Shown piece after piece: positions 1 to 7,476 of a stretch of 64,000 bases of DNA. Position numbers and translations under genes: made by a program. Each line of letters begins with the position of its first letter. Position 1 is the stretch's first letter. A model generated the notes under the pieces. The model did no database searches. It was given only the letters and a program-made list of their open reading frames with translations, and was not told the origin of the DNA. The DNA comes from Brevundimonas lenta (GTDB taxonomy: Bacteria; Pseudomonadota; Alphaproteobacteria; Caulobacterales; Caulobacteraceae): contig NZ_JACIDM010000003.1 of the NCBI RefSeq assembly GCF_014196335.1, forward strand, positions 248,001 through 312,000, in the 5' to 3' direction.

Positions 1-31
1 CATGATCATCTTCGATTAGCAGGACGCGCAT
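1..31 (-). CDS. ctrA: CtrA response regulator, N-terminal codons only (cut by window start)
   Basis: Only ten codons are inside the window: a minus-strand ATG at 29-31 followed by MRVLLIEDDH. This is the start of an OmpR-type receiver domain, with the paired acidic residues of the phospho-acceptor pocket, and it matches the very conserved opening of alphaproteobacterial CtrA. CtrA is the DNA-binding cell-cycle master regulator that receives phosphate from CckA through ChpT; both partners are encoded further on in this window. The upstream region carries GAnTC methylation sites and several TTAA boxes, as expected for a ctrA promoter. Because only ten residues are visible, another OmpR-family regulator cannot be excluded from sequence alone; the promoter context is what favours CtrA. 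Confidence 0.7.
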   Translation of the reverse strand, partial: MRVLLIEDDH

Positions 32-94
32 TGATGCCCCTCCAGGCAAAGCTTGGCCGCAAAACTGGCACACCGTTATCGGGTAACCTTGTTC

Positions 95-190
95 GCAAGT
101 TAACGCATGAAACCTTAAGAAGGGTTAACGCGCTCTCATTAACGAATCGTAGGCTGATTTGCGAATCGGCGTCGAGTGTCCCGAGTCAAG
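95..190 (-). promoter_or_regulatory. Putative ctrA promoter region with CcrM sites and TTAA boxes
   Basis: The 280-bp gap between ctrA (minus) and the HTH gene (plus) contains three GAnTC sites at 144-148 (GAATC), 163-167 (GAATC) and 183-187 (GAGTC), and four TTAA tetramers at 100-103, 115-118, 125-128 and 139-142, two of them extended to GTTAACG. In Caulobacter the ctrA promoters are controlled by CcrM methylation with GcrA at GAnTC and by CtrA itself at TTAA-N7-TTAA. The spacings here (11, 6 and 10 nt) are not the exact consensus, so true CtrA sites are inferred, not shown. The rest of 32-311 shows no gene I can support. Confidence 0.55.
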
Positions 191-311
191 ACAACGGTGT
201 TTTTTGCAGCCCTTCCCGGCCTGCGTCCGATAACGACGTAGCGTAGGATTATATTCCTCATCCATACGCCGGCGACCAATGACCGGCGGTCATGTGGATG
301 ATGGAGAAGGG

Positions 312-671
312 ATGATGGAGGACGAGTATCAGGGGCCGACCACGGGCGAGGATCGCATCCGCGCCGGCCTGACCCTGCAGATGGTGGCGGCCTCGACCGG
401 GGTGCCGGTCGATCAGATGACGCACAGGAACCGGCTGGAGGGACGCGCGTGCCGGGCGCGCTGGCTGGCCATGTATCTGGCGCATGTGACGTTCGGCTGG
501 CCGACCGAGCGGGTGGGCCACGCCTTCGGTCTGAACCGGTCGACGGCGGCCCAGGCCTGTCGCCGGATCGAGGACGAGCGCGACCACCGGATGCTGGACG
601 AGTTCCTGGATCATATGGAGCGCTGCGTGCGGCAGGTTCTGGACGCGCCGTCCTGCGAGCTGCCGGTATGA
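312..671 (+). CDS. Stand-alone DnaA domain IV-like helix-turn-helix protein
   Basis: A 119-aa protein whose core (RARWLAMYLAH through the segment FGLNRSTAAQACRRIED) resembles the C-terminal DNA-binding domain of DnaA (Bac_DnaA_C), including the recognition-helix pattern that in DnaA reads DHTTV and here reads NRSTA. There is no AAA+ domain, so it cannot be an initiator; a DnaA-box-like binding or modulating role is possible but inferred. I chose the ATG at 312 (an adjacent ATG lies at 315) because GGAGAAGG sits just upstream; an in-frame ATG at 279 lacks a ribosome binding site. The gene is divergent from ctrA and its stop overlaps the next start (ATGA at 668-671), implying translational coupling. 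Confidence 0.75.
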   Translation: MMEDEYQGPTTGEDRIRAGLTLQMVAASTGVPVDQMTHRNRLEGRACRARWLAMYLAHVTFGWPTERVGHAFGLNRSTAAQACRRIEDERDHRMLDEFLDHMERCVRQVLDAPSCELPV

Positions 672-1402
672 GCGCGCGGGTGCTGGGACGGGCGCGGCGG
701 CTGCTGGCGATGCCGGACGCCTGGCTGGACGCGACGCCGGGCGGCTACGCGCTGCGGGTGGGCAAGAGCCGGCGGACCCGGCCGATGCTGTCCATCGACG
801 AGACGGCGTTCGAGCAGCTGATCGCCGATCCGGGCCTGCGGGCGCGAAAGGGCGGCGGCTGGGTGGCGCGGGAGGCGGTCATCGCCGCCCCTGCCCTGCC
901 CCCGGGACGGCCGGGCGTGATCGAGGGCGTGCGGATAGTGGCGGAGCCCGACGGACGCCTGCGGCCGCGGCGCGCCAACCTGGCCCGGTCGCCGATCGCC
1001 TGGCTGGCGGGGCGGACGGACGCCGAGGGGCGAAGCTGGCTGGAGCCGGTGGAGGTGGCCGCGGCCGAGCGGCTGGGTCTGGAGGCGGAGGCGGCGATGA
1101 AGGGCCCGTCGCTGACGATGCGCTGGGACGCCCTGCCCCGCAGCGGATCGGGCGGCTCAGCCTTTCGCGCGGGTCCGACCGGCCGGGTGCTGGCGGCGGG
1201 GGCCCGGGTCGAGGCGGCGCTGGCCGCCTGCGGCCCGGCGCGACGGATGGTGGAGCATGTCTGCATCCGGGCCACCGCGCTGCAGGCGGCCGAACAGGAC
1301 CTGGGCCTGCGGCGGCGGACCGGCAAGGCGTTGCTGAAACAGGGCCTGCAGGCGCTGGCCGGGCACTACGGCCTGGCCGGAGGTCAGGGAACGGCGTCCT
1401 GA
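668..1402 (+). CDS. DUF6456 domain-containing protein
   Basis: A 244-aa basic protein, rich in Arg and Ala. The C-terminal third (about residues 170-235), including CGPARRMVEHVCI and GLRRRTGKALLKQGLQALA, matches the DUF6456 pattern: a short helical module followed by a sigma-region-4-like HTH, ending in HYGL. Function is unknown; a DNA-binding role is inferred from the HTH-like helices and from coupling to the DnaA-domain-IV-like gene in front. The start is the ATG at 668, which overlaps the preceding stop by 4 bp; the longer open frame beginning at 449 runs inside the upstream gene and has no support. The 3' end overlaps convergent sufE by 19 bp. Confidence 0.7.
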   Translation: MSARVLGRARRLLAMPDAWLDATPGGYALRVGKSRRTRPMLSIDETAFEQLIADPGLRARKGGGWVAREAVIAAPALPPGRPGVIEGVRIVAEPDGRLRPRRANLARSPIAWLAGRTDAEGRSWLEPVEVAAAERLGLEAEAAMKGPSLTMRWDALPRSGSGGSAFRAGPTGRVLAAGARVEAALAACGPARRMVEHVCIRATALQAAEQDLGLRRRTGKALLKQGLQALAGHYGLAGGQGTAS

Positions 1403-1830
1403 CCGGCGAGGACCAGGGCGGCCTCGTCGCGGATGCGGCCGACCATGGCGTTCAGACCGTTGGCGCGCTGACGGGTGAGCGCCGAGGGCAGGCCGAGACG
1501 GTCGAGGGCGGCGCGGGCGTCGAAGCCGAGGATCTCGGTCGGGGTGCGGCTGGAATAGAGACGCAGCAGCAGGGCGATATTGCCCTTGGACAGGGCGCTG
1601 TCGCTGTCGGCGAGAAAGACCATGCGGTCGCCGTCGCGGCGGACGGCGAGCCAGACCTGGGCGGCGCAGCCCGAAACCTTGTTGGCGTCGATGCGATCGG
1701 CGTCCGGCAGGGGCGCGAGGTCCTTGCCCAGTTCGATGACGTATTCGATCCGTCCCTCCCAGTCGCCGAGGAGGTCGAACTCCTCGGCCAGTTCGGCGAG
1801 GACGGCGTCGATGGAAGCAGTGGAAGTCAT
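1384..1830 (-). CDS. sufE: SufE family cysteine desulfuration protein
   Basis: A 148-aa protein with the SufE fold signature: N-terminal helix with LAELAEEFDLLGDWEGRIEYVIELG, then the conserved active-site Cys in KVSGCAAQVWL (near residue 56), followed by the GNIALLLRLYSSRTPTEIL helix pair. SufE accepts sulfur from the SufS cysteine desulfurase for Fe-S cluster assembly in the cytoplasm. No other suf genes are nearby, so it may serve SufS in trans or be a CsdE-type paralogue. The start is the ATG at 1828-1830; an upstream in-frame ATG at 1866 would add 12 unconserved residues. It overlaps the convergent DUF6456 gene at its 3' end. Confidence 0.88.
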   Translation of the reverse strand: MTSTASIDAVLAELAEEFDLLGDWEGRIEYVIELGKDLAPLPDADRIDANKVSGCAAQVWLAVRRDGDRMVFLADSDSALSKGNIALLLRLYSSRTPTEILGFDARAALDRLGLPSALTRQRANGLNAMVGRIRDEAALVLAGQDAVP

Positions 1831-1926
1831 CGCCGTCGAGATAGGCCGCGGCGGCGTTAACGACAACCGGCGCGATGGTCCCCGGAAATCGACCGCGATC
1901 CCCTTGCTTGCAGTCGCCTGAGACGG

Positions 1927-3702
1927 GTGGAGGCTTTGGGCGACTCAGGGCGACGGCTAGGCTCGCGCGAGGTCACCTCCGACCCGCCGCCCGCCAAATC
2001 CAGCCGATTGACCACCGCCCGTCCCACAGACCCAGCTGAAAGCGCGGCCCGCGCGGGCGCCGGCGATCGCCCGGCGCTGGCGGCGTGGCATGCGGCATGG
2101 GCGGTTTCGGCGGCGCTGCTGGCGCTGGGCGGGCGCTGGATCGGCGGCGTGGACGGCCCCGTCTTCTACAGCGTGCTGGCGATGATCGTGCCGGGTCTGG
2201 CGGGCCTGGGCCTGCTGCAGCGCGACGGCGCGGGCGAGCGGATGACCCTGCTGGGGATCTGGGGCCTGTCGGCCCTGACCTGCGCGGCGCTGTCCAGCGG
2301 CCTGACCGGACCGCTGGCGGGCTTCGTCTTCCTGCCGCTGGCGGCGGGGATCGCCATGGGCGGCGCGCGGCCGGTGCAGGTGGGCGCCCTGGCCGTGGGC
2401 GTGGCGGCGCTGGCCGGACTGTTTTCGGCGTGGATCGGCGGACCGGGCCCGAACCTGCCCGCGCTGGCGGCGATCTCGGCCGTGCTGGCGGCGGGCGCCG
2501 CGGCTCTGGCGGTGCGGCTGTCGTGGCGGCAGCGGGACGAGCGGCTGGAACTGGCCGAGGCCGAGGTGCGCCGCGTCGAGTCCCTGATGGCCGCGCAGCC
2601 GGGCCTGACCCTTATTCTTGAACCGTCGGGACGGGTGCTGGCGGCGTATGGCACGCCGCCGCCGTCGCTGCCGGTCGACCCGCTGTTCGAACAGGGGCTG
2701 GTGGCCGCGGTGCACGCGCCGGACCGGCCGCGCCTGCTGGCCGCGCTGGAACGGGCGATGCAGGGGCATGAGGGTTCAGCCGTGCTGGCGCCGCGCCTGG
2801 CGCTGGACCGGCGGGTGCAGGTGGTGCTGCGCCGCCTGGACGATCCGGCCGGGCCGCGGATCATGGGCCAGGCGTTCGACGCCACCGCCCAGTACGCGCG
2901 CGAGCTGGGCCTGGAGATCGCCCGCACCGAGGCCGAGACGCGCGAGGCCGGCAAGACGCGCTTCCTGGCCAATATGAGCCACGAGTTGCGCACGCCGCTG
3001 AACGCGGTGCTGGGCTTCTCGGACATCATGCGGCAGCGGCTGTTCGGGCCGATCCCGGATCGCTACGCCGACTACGCCGAGAACATTCACCAGGCCGGCG
3101 GCCACCTGCTGGACCTGATCAACGACCTGCTGGACGTCTCGAAGATCGAGGCCGAGCGCTACACCCTGACGACCGAGAAGTTCGACGCCCGCGAGGTGGT
3201 GTCGGCGGCGATGGCGCTGGTGCGGGTCAACGCCGAGGACAAGGGCGTGAGCCTGTCCGGCGTGCTGCCGCCCGATCCGGTCGAGGTGTCGGCGGACCGG
3301 CGCGCGATCAAGCAGATGGCGCTGAACCTGCTGTCGAACGCGGTGAAATTCACGCACGCGGGCGGGTCGGTGACCGTCGCGGTCGAGGCCATGGGTCCGT
3401 ACCTGGAGATCACCGTCGCCGACACCGGCGTGGGCATCGCGCCGGAGGACGTGCAGCGTCTGGGCCGCCCGTTCGAACAGGCGGGCGGGCTGGAGCAACG
3501 CCGCCAGGGCACGGGCCTGGGCCTGTCGCTGGTGCGCGCCTTCGCCGAACTGCACGGCGGCCGGATGAGCATCGACAGCACCCTGGGCGAGGGCACGGCG
3601 GTGACCGTGCGGATGCCCGTGGCGCTGGTCGCCCGCGCGCCCGCTCCGGAAGGCGGGGCGGAGATCATCCCCCTGCCGTTGGCCGGCGGCGGCGTGAGCT
3701 GA
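1927..3702 (+). CDS. Membrane-bound sensor histidine kinase (DivJ/PleC-type)
   Basis: A 591-aa kinase. About residues 50-195 hold several hydrophobic spans (six or so predicted membrane helices), followed by a charged linker and a PAS-like region (about 215-320). HisKA begins near 335, with the phospho-acceptor His352 in NMSHELRTPLNAVLGFSD. The HATPase_c part shows the N box (LLSNAVKFTHAGG), G1 (DTGVGIAP), F box and G2 (GTGLGLSLV). There is no receiver domain. The polytopic N-terminus plus HisKA type resemble Caulobacter DivJ, a kinase upstream of DivK and the CckA pathway, and the nearby ctrA, chpT and cckA genes fit that. Orthology is an inference. The first codon is GTG at 1927; the true start could lie slightly downstream. 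Confidence 0.85.
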   Translation: MEALGDSGRRLGSREVTSDPPPAKSSRLTTARPTDPAESAARAGAGDRPALAAWHAAWAVSAALLALGGRWIGGVDGPVFYSVLAMIVPGLAGLGLLQRDGAGERMTLLGIWGLSALTCAALSSGLTGPLAGFVFLPLAAGIAMGGARPVQVGALAVGVAALAGLFSAWIGGPGPNLPALAAISAVLAAGAAALAVRLSWRQRDERLELAEAEVRRVESLMAAQPGLTLILEPSGRVLAAYGTPPPSLPVDPLFEQGLVAAVHAPDRPRLLAALERAMQGHEGSAVLAPRLALDRRVQVVLRRLDDPAGPRIMGQAFDATAQYARELGLEIARTEAETREAGKTRFLANMSHELRTPLNAVLGFSDIMRQRLFGPIPDRYADYAENIHQAGGHLLDLINDLLDVSKIEAERYTLTTEKFDAREVVSAAMALVRVNAEDKGVSLSGVLPPDPVEVSADRRAIKQMALNLLSNAVKFTHAGGSVTVAVEAMGPYLEITVADTGVGIAPEDVQRLGRPFEQAGGLEQRRQGTGLGLSLVRAFAELHGGRMSIDSTLGEGTAVTVRMPVALVARAPAPEGGAEIIPLPLAGGGVS

Positions 3703-3705
3703 GCC

Positions 3706-4410
3706 TCAGGCCACCTGTTTCTGCGTCTGCGAGAACGGGCTGAGGCCCAGCCAGCGCTGCATGTTGGACGCAAGGGCTTCGTCGCCGGTGACCATCATGC
3801 GGCCGCTGCCGCGCGCGACCCGGACCGTATCCAGCCCCATCCAGATGGCGGTCATCGTGCGCAGGTCGACGCTGACATAGAGGTCGACGTCGAAGCCGGG
3901 GTCGACCGAGCACAGGTCGACGCGGGCGTCGCCCGGCTCGACCAGCAGCCACCAGGTGCGATCCCGGGGCGCCTGCTCCGGAAACTGGACGTGGATGACG
4001 CTGCGCCGTTCCGGCAGGGGACTGACATCCAGGTTGCGGCGCATGTCCCACATCAGCAGCTGGGCATCGAGCTGCTGGAGCGAGAGGTCGGAGGTGATCC
4101 AGCGCTGGCCCCAGACGCCGAAGGCCTCGATCAGGGGCTCGAGCTCGCGCCCGGCCTCGGTGAGGCGATATTCGGAGACGGCCGGGTCCTGGGGTGACGG
4201 ATGGCGGCTGAGGATGCCCGCGGACTCCAGCTCCTTGAGGCGCTGGGACAGCAGGGCGGGCGACATGCGCGGCACGCCGCGGCGCAGGTCGTTGAAGCGG
4301 GTCGAGCCGGCCACCAGTTCGCGCAGCAGCACGACGGTCCAGCGCTGGCACAGCACCTCGGCGGCCATGGCGACGGGACAGAACTGGCGATAGCTGCGGG
4401 GTATGGTCAT
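3706..4410 (-). CDS. HxlR family transcriptional regulator
   Basis: A 234-aa protein with an N-terminal HxlR winged helix (about residues 8-100): CPVAMAAEVLCQRWTVVLLREL, then LRRGVPRMSPALLSQRLKELE and the wing YRLTEAGREL. The C-terminal half (about 115-225) resembles the sterol-carrier-like domain found in larger HxlR proteins. It probably represses or activates the divergent acyl-CoA dehydrogenase gene; a compact cluster of inverted repeats fills the gap between the two starts. The start is the ATG at 4408-4410, preceded by GGAGAA. Its stop lies 3 bp beyond the convergent kinase stop. The ligand is not evident from sequence; CoA or fatty-acid derivatives are only a guess from the target gene. 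Confidence 0.85.
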   Translation of the reverse strand: MTIPRSYRQFCPVAMAAEVLCQRWTVVLLRELVAGSTRFNDLRRGVPRMSPALLSQRLKELESAGILSRHPSPQDPAVSEYRLTEAGRELEPLIEAFGVWGQRWITSDLSLQQLDAQLLMWDMRRNLDVSPLPERRSVIHVQFPEQAPRDRTWWLLVEPGDARVDLCSVDPGFDVDLYVSVDLRTMTAIWMGLDTVRVARGSGRMMVTGDEALASNMQRWLGLSPFSQTQKQVA

Positions 4411-4442
4411 CGGATTCTCCCAGCCTCAGAATAGCTTGGCGG

Positions 4443-4499
4443 ACAGAAACCGGGCCAGTTCAGTTTCTGTACCGGGGTAGTTCAGTTGCTGAACTGGCC
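4443..4499. promoter_or_regulatory. Operator cluster between HxlR gene and acyl-CoA dehydrogenase
   Basis: Two related 15-16-bp elements lie on the same strand 22 bp apart: GTTCAGTTTCTGTAC (from 4458) and GTTCAGTTGCTGAAC (from 4480). The second is a perfect palindrome (GTTCAG-TTG-CTGAAC). The set is wrapped in an 11-bp perfect inverted repeat, GGCCAGTTCAG at 4453-4463 and CTGAACTGGCC at 4489-4499. A further 8-bp inverted pair is ACAGAAAC at 4443-4450 with GTTTCTGT at 4463-4470. The 22-bp phasing (two helical turns) suits cooperative binding of two HxlR dimers. The identity of the bound regulator is inferred from adjacency. Confidence 0.65.
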
Positions 4500-4544
4500 G
4501 GGGAAACCGGCGCCGGTCATCGTGGCGTCGAAGGAGAGCTTACG

Positions 4545-5666
4545 ATGACCAAAAATACCATACTCTGGGTCGCCCGGGCCGACCGCGTCGCCGAGGCGAT
4601 CACCGCCCAGGCCGCCGCCCACGACGCCGACGACAGCTTCGTCGCCGACGCCTATGCGCAATTGAAGGCCGAGGGCCTGTTCAAGGCGCTGGTGCCGGTC
4701 GAGTTCGGCGGCGGCGGGGCGGACGTGGAGACGATGTGCCGGGTGATCCGCCGGCTGGGCGCGGCGTGCGGGTCGACCGCCCTCGCCTTCGCCATGCACA
4801 GCCACCTGGTGGCGGTGGCGGCCTGGCGGCACAAAAATCAGGGCGCGCCGACCGAGGGTCTGCTGAAGCGGGTGGCGGCCGAGGATCTGGTGCTGGTGTC
4901 CAGCGGCGGGTCCGACTGGCTGGCCAGCGGCGGCGTCGCCACGAAGGTCGAGGGCGGCTTCCGGATCACGGCGCGCAAGCCGTTCTCGAGCGGCTGTCCG
5001 GCCGGAGACCTGCTGATGACCAGCGCGGTCTGGGACGATCCCGAAGGCGGGCCGACGGTGCTGCATTTCGCCGTGCCGCTGAAGGCGGAGGGGGTGAAGA
5101 TCCTCGACACCTGGCGGACCATGGGGATGCGGGGCACCGGTTCGAACGACATCGAGCTGACCGAGGTGTTCGTGCCGGAGGCGGCGATCTCCGGACGTCG
5201 GCCGCAGGGGCCGTGGCACATGCTGTTCCACATCATCAGCATGATCGCCTTCCCGCTGATCTACTCTGCCTATGTCGGCGTGGCCGAGGGCGCGCGGGCG
5301 CAGGCGCTGGCGATCGCCCGCAAGCGGCCCGAGGACGCCACCCTGCCCTTCGTCGTCGGCGAGATGGAGAACGCCTTCGCCGCCGCCGAGATGGCGTGGG
5401 AGCGGATGGTGGCCACGGCGATGACCGGCACACCCGGGCCCGAGACGACCGGCCGGGCGATGATCGGACGCACCCTCGTCGCCGACGGCGCCATCAGGAC
5501 GGTGGAGCGGGCGATGGAGACGGCCGGCGGCCAGGCCTTCTATCGCAAGGCCGGGCTGGAGCGGGCGTTTCGCGACGTGCAGGCCGCGCGCTTCCATCCG
5601 CTGCAGGAGAAGCCACAGCTGCGCTACAGCGGCCGGCTGGCCCTCGGCTGGGACATCGACGGCTAG
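4545..5666 (+). CDS. Acyl-CoA dehydrogenase family flavoprotein
   Basis: A 373-aa protein with the acyl-CoA dehydrogenase order: N-terminal helical domain (about 15-110, with LVPVEFGGGGADVETM), central beta domain (about 115-215, with SSGGSDWLASGG, FSSGCPAGD and TWRTMGMRGTGSNDIEL), and C-terminal helical domain. The layout FGGGGADVE, the Cys-containing SSGCPAGD stretch and a C-terminal region without an obvious catalytic Glu resemble the DszC/flavin monooxygenase-like branch as much as true beta-oxidation enzymes, so substrate and reaction are open. FAD binding is expected. A good ribosome site (AGGAGA) precedes ATG 4545. It stands alone on the plus strand, next to a divergent HxlR regulator, and shares its CTAG stop tetranucleotide with the convergent gene. 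Confidence 0.8.
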   Translation: MTKNTILWVARADRVAEAITAQAAAHDADDSFVADAYAQLKAEGLFKALVPVEFGGGGADVETMCRVIRRLGAACGSTALAFAMHSHLVAVAAWRHKNQGAPTEGLLKRVAAEDLVLVSSGGSDWLASGGVATKVEGGFRITARKPFSSGCPAGDLLMTSAVWDDPEGGPTVLHFAVPLKAEGVKILDTWRTMGMRGTGSNDIELTEVFVPEAAISGRRPQGPWHMLFHIISMIAFPLIYSAYVGVAEGARAQALAIARKRPEDATLPFVVGEMENAFAAAEMAWERMVATAMTGTPGPETTGRAMIGRTLVADGAIRTVERAMETAGGQAFYRKAGLERAFRDVQAARFHPLQEKPQLRYSGRLALGWDIDG

Positions 5667-6526
5667 AGCACGCCCATGGCGAGGAAGGCCCGGCCGGCGG
5701 TGAAGTCGCCGGCTTCGAAGGGCACGGTCGCGACGCTGCCGTCGCGGAAGTGGAATTCGATGGCGAAGCTTTCGCGCGGGTCCAGCTTTTCGAGCGCGGC
5801 GGCGGCGGAGGCGGGGAACCGCCAGGCGTCGCCGTCGCGTTTGCCGTCGGACAGCAGGGTGGCGTCGGCGGTCGAGACGCCGGTGGCCCACAGGCTGGCG
5901 CGGGCGGACTCGGGCGCGAGGTTGTCGCCGGCCAGCCAGGGACGCGGCAGCTTCGACGGATCGCGCAGGACGATGCGGGCGGCGTAGGGGCGCGGCCGGC
6001 CGTACCAGCTGACCACCGCGGTCAGGTCCGAGGCGGCCTGGTCCTTGCCCGCGAGGCCGAAGGCGACCGGCGAGGCGCCGATGGCCGAAGTCTGGTGCAG
6101 ACGCCAGGTCGGGCGGGCGTAGCCGGTGCGGTTGGCGACCCAGTGGGCGCGATCGCCCGGGAAGGTCATGCGCGAGGTGCGGGCCCAGCCGGCGAAGGCG
6201 CCGTCGACGCGGTCGCGCACGGTGGCCAGCTGCGGATCCGCGCACGACACGGCGCCGGCGCGGGCGCGGGCCCGGGCGGCGACGGCGGCGAGATCGGCCG
6301 GAGAGGTTCCCGAACGGAGGGCGGCGCCGCGCGCCTGGGCGGTGGCGGCGTCGAGCGCCCGGCCGACCTGCGGCTGGAACAGATCACAGCGCGCGTCGGC
6401 GGCGACCACGAAGGCGCGCTCGTAATAGGTGTCGGACGCGCCCGCGAAGGCGCTCGCCGGCGCCAGCAGCGCGGCGGCCGCGACAAGCGCGGCTTGGGTC
6501 CTGGAGGCGTTCTGCCCTATCTTCAT
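5663..6526 (-). CDS. Secreted protein of unknown function
   Basis: A 287-aa protein beginning MKIGQNASRTQAALVAAAALLAPASAFAG, a clear Sec signal peptide with an AFA-type cleavage site near residue 29. The mature part contains two or more cysteines (ARCDLFQPQ and AVSCADPQL, a plausible disulfide) and a C-terminal beta-rich stretch (AIEFHFRDGSVATVPFEAGDF). I do not recognise a named family. The start at 6524-6526 is preferred because the signal peptide begins there; an in-frame ATG at 6544 would add six residues. The 3' end overlaps the acyl-CoA dehydrogenase stop by exactly 4 bp (CTAG). The likely location is the periplasm. Confidence 0.7.
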   Translation of the reverse strand: MKIGQNASRTQAALVAAAALLAPASAFAGASDTYYERAFVVAADARCDLFQPQVGRALDAATAQARGAALRSGTSPADLAAVAARARARAGAVSCADPQLATVRDRVDGAFAGWARTSRMTFPGDRAHWVANRTGYARPTWRLHQTSAIGASPVAFGLAGKDQAASDLTAVVSWYGRPRPYAARIVLRDPSKLPRPWLAGDNLAPESARASLWATGVSTADATLLSDGKRDGDAWRFPASAAAALEKLDPRESFAIEFHFRDGSVATVPFEAGDFTAGRAFLAMGVL

Positions 6527-6582
6527 AAGCCGCACCCTACGCATCAGGCGTTCCGGTCCGGTTTCCGAGCAGGGTTATCAGT

Positions 6583-6909
6583 TTGCTACTTTCGAGCGAT
6601 GTGTGGGTGGCCGCCCTGATCCGCCGTGCCGAGATCGGCGGGGCCTTCGCCACCGTCGCGCGCAGGGGCGATGCGCGGGCCGGGACGGTGATCGTCAAGG
6701 TGTTCGACACGTCCAACCGCCGCGCCAGACTCTATAGTGAGGCCTTCGGCACCGACGGCGAGCGGCTGTGGATGCAGCCCATCGAAAGCGAGTTCGAGAG
6801 CGAGCTGGACGAATATCTGCAGCGGCAAGTGAAGTACGATCCCGATCTCTGGATTGTTGAAATCGAAGACCGCGAGGCGCGGCATTTCATCACGGAAAAA
6901 GTGGCCTGA
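6583..6909 (+). CDS. DUF1491 family protein
   Basis: A 108-aa protein matching the alphaproteobacterial DUF1491 pattern: VWVAALIRRAEIGGAFATVARRGD near the N-terminus, then GTVIVKVF, and a C-terminal PDLWIVEIEDREARHF. No catalytic motif is apparent; members are small cytoplasmic proteins of unknown role. The start is a TTG at 6583, supported by the family's usual N-terminus and by AGCAGGG upstream; no ATG is available before the conserved region. A perfect 8-bp stem-loop follows the stop. Confidence 0.75.
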   Translation: MLLSSDVWVAALIRRAEIGGAFATVARRGDARAGTVIVKVFDTSNRRARLYSEAFGTDGERLWMQPIESEFESELDEYLQRQVKYDPDLWIVEIEDREARHFITEKVA

Positions 6910-6924
6910 GCAGCGACAGCCTGA

Positions 6925-6945
6925 CGGTTGGATATTGTCCAACCG
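6925..6945 (+). terminator. Stem-loop after the DUF1491 gene
   Basis: A perfect 8-bp inverted repeat (CGGTTGGA, 5-nt loop, TCCAACCG) begins 15 bp after the DUF1491 stop. There is no uridine tract, so it could be a weak terminator, a processed 3' end, or an operator for the downstream membrane-protein gene. Confidence 0.4.
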
Positions 6946-6963
6946 CCGCCTGATATGCGAACC

Positions 6964-6982
6964 CTCCCCGCCTTGGGGGGAG
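6964..6982 (+). promoter_or_regulatory. Hairpin sequestering the ribosome binding site of the 6990 gene
   Basis: CTCCCC at 6964-6969 can pair with GGGGAG at 6977-6982, which is the Shine-Dalgarno core (GGGGGGAG at 6975-6982) of the membrane-protein gene starting at 6990. A six-pair GC-rich stem with a 7-nt loop would hide the ribosome binding site. Regulation by this structure is inferred. Confidence 0.4.
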
Positions 6983-6989
6983 TAAATCC

Positions 6990-7331
6990 ATGAATAGAGA
7001 CTTGTTGGCCCGCGGTGCGGGCGTGGGCCTTGTCGCGCTCGGCGGCCTGATCACGTACTGGGCCGTCGTCCAGCCGCTGCAACTGGCGCAATCGGGCGCG
7101 GCCGAGATCAGCTTCGAGCTGCGCGGTCTGTTCCTTGTGCCGTGGGGCTTCATCTTCGGCCTGCTGTACATCTTCGGCGGCGAGAAGGCCGACACCCTGG
7201 TGCGCCAGGAAGGTCAGCCGCGCTTCACCAAATGGGGCTGGGTCATCTCGATCGGCTCGGCCGCGATCGGCGCCCTGGTCTACTGGTGGTTCACCACCCA
7301 GATCGCGGCGATGGGCTACGTCCAGGCCTGA
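6990..7331 (+). CDS. Small three-helix inner-membrane protein
   Basis: A 113-aa protein with three hydrophobic spans: about residues 9-28 (GVGLVALGGLITYWAVV), 47-63 (GLFLVPWGFIFGLLYIFGG) and 83-103 (WGWVISIGSAAIGALVYWW). A charged loop (EKADTLVRQEGQPRFTKWG) separates the last two. I do not recognise a named family. A very strong ribosome site (GGGGGGAG) precedes ATG 6990 and may be sequestered in a hairpin. It is probably monocistronic: a stem-loop precedes it and another follows the stop. Confidence 0.65.
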   Translation: MNRDLLARGAGVGLVALGGLITYWAVVQPLQLAQSGAAEISFELRGLFLVPWGFIFGLLYIFGGEKADTLVRQEGQPRFTKWGWVISIGSAAIGALVYWWFTTQIAAMGYVQA

Positions 7332-7348
7332 TCCGGGCAAGATGGAAA

Positions 7349-7370
7349 CCGGCGGGTTAACGCCCGCCGG
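7349..7370 (+). terminator. Stem-loop after the small membrane-protein gene
   Basis: CCGGCGGG pairs perfectly with CCCGCCGG around a TTAACG loop, 18 bp after the stop at 7331. The GC stem is typical of a terminator, but no T-run follows, so factor-independent termination is uncertain. Confidence 0.4.
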
Positions 7371-7476
7371 GATCGTCGCAAATCCTTAACCGCGTTCGGG
7401 AACGGAACCGCAAGCCAGCCTGGCTATGGTCACATCCAACGGGCCGCAATGAGCCCGGTGATGGTGGGTGTTCCCG

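Noticed and set aside
4736..6619. 627-aa plus-strand frame across the acyl-CoA dehydrogenase and secreted-protein genes
   Set aside because: Gly/Arg-rich translation in a wrong phase that covers two well-supported genes.
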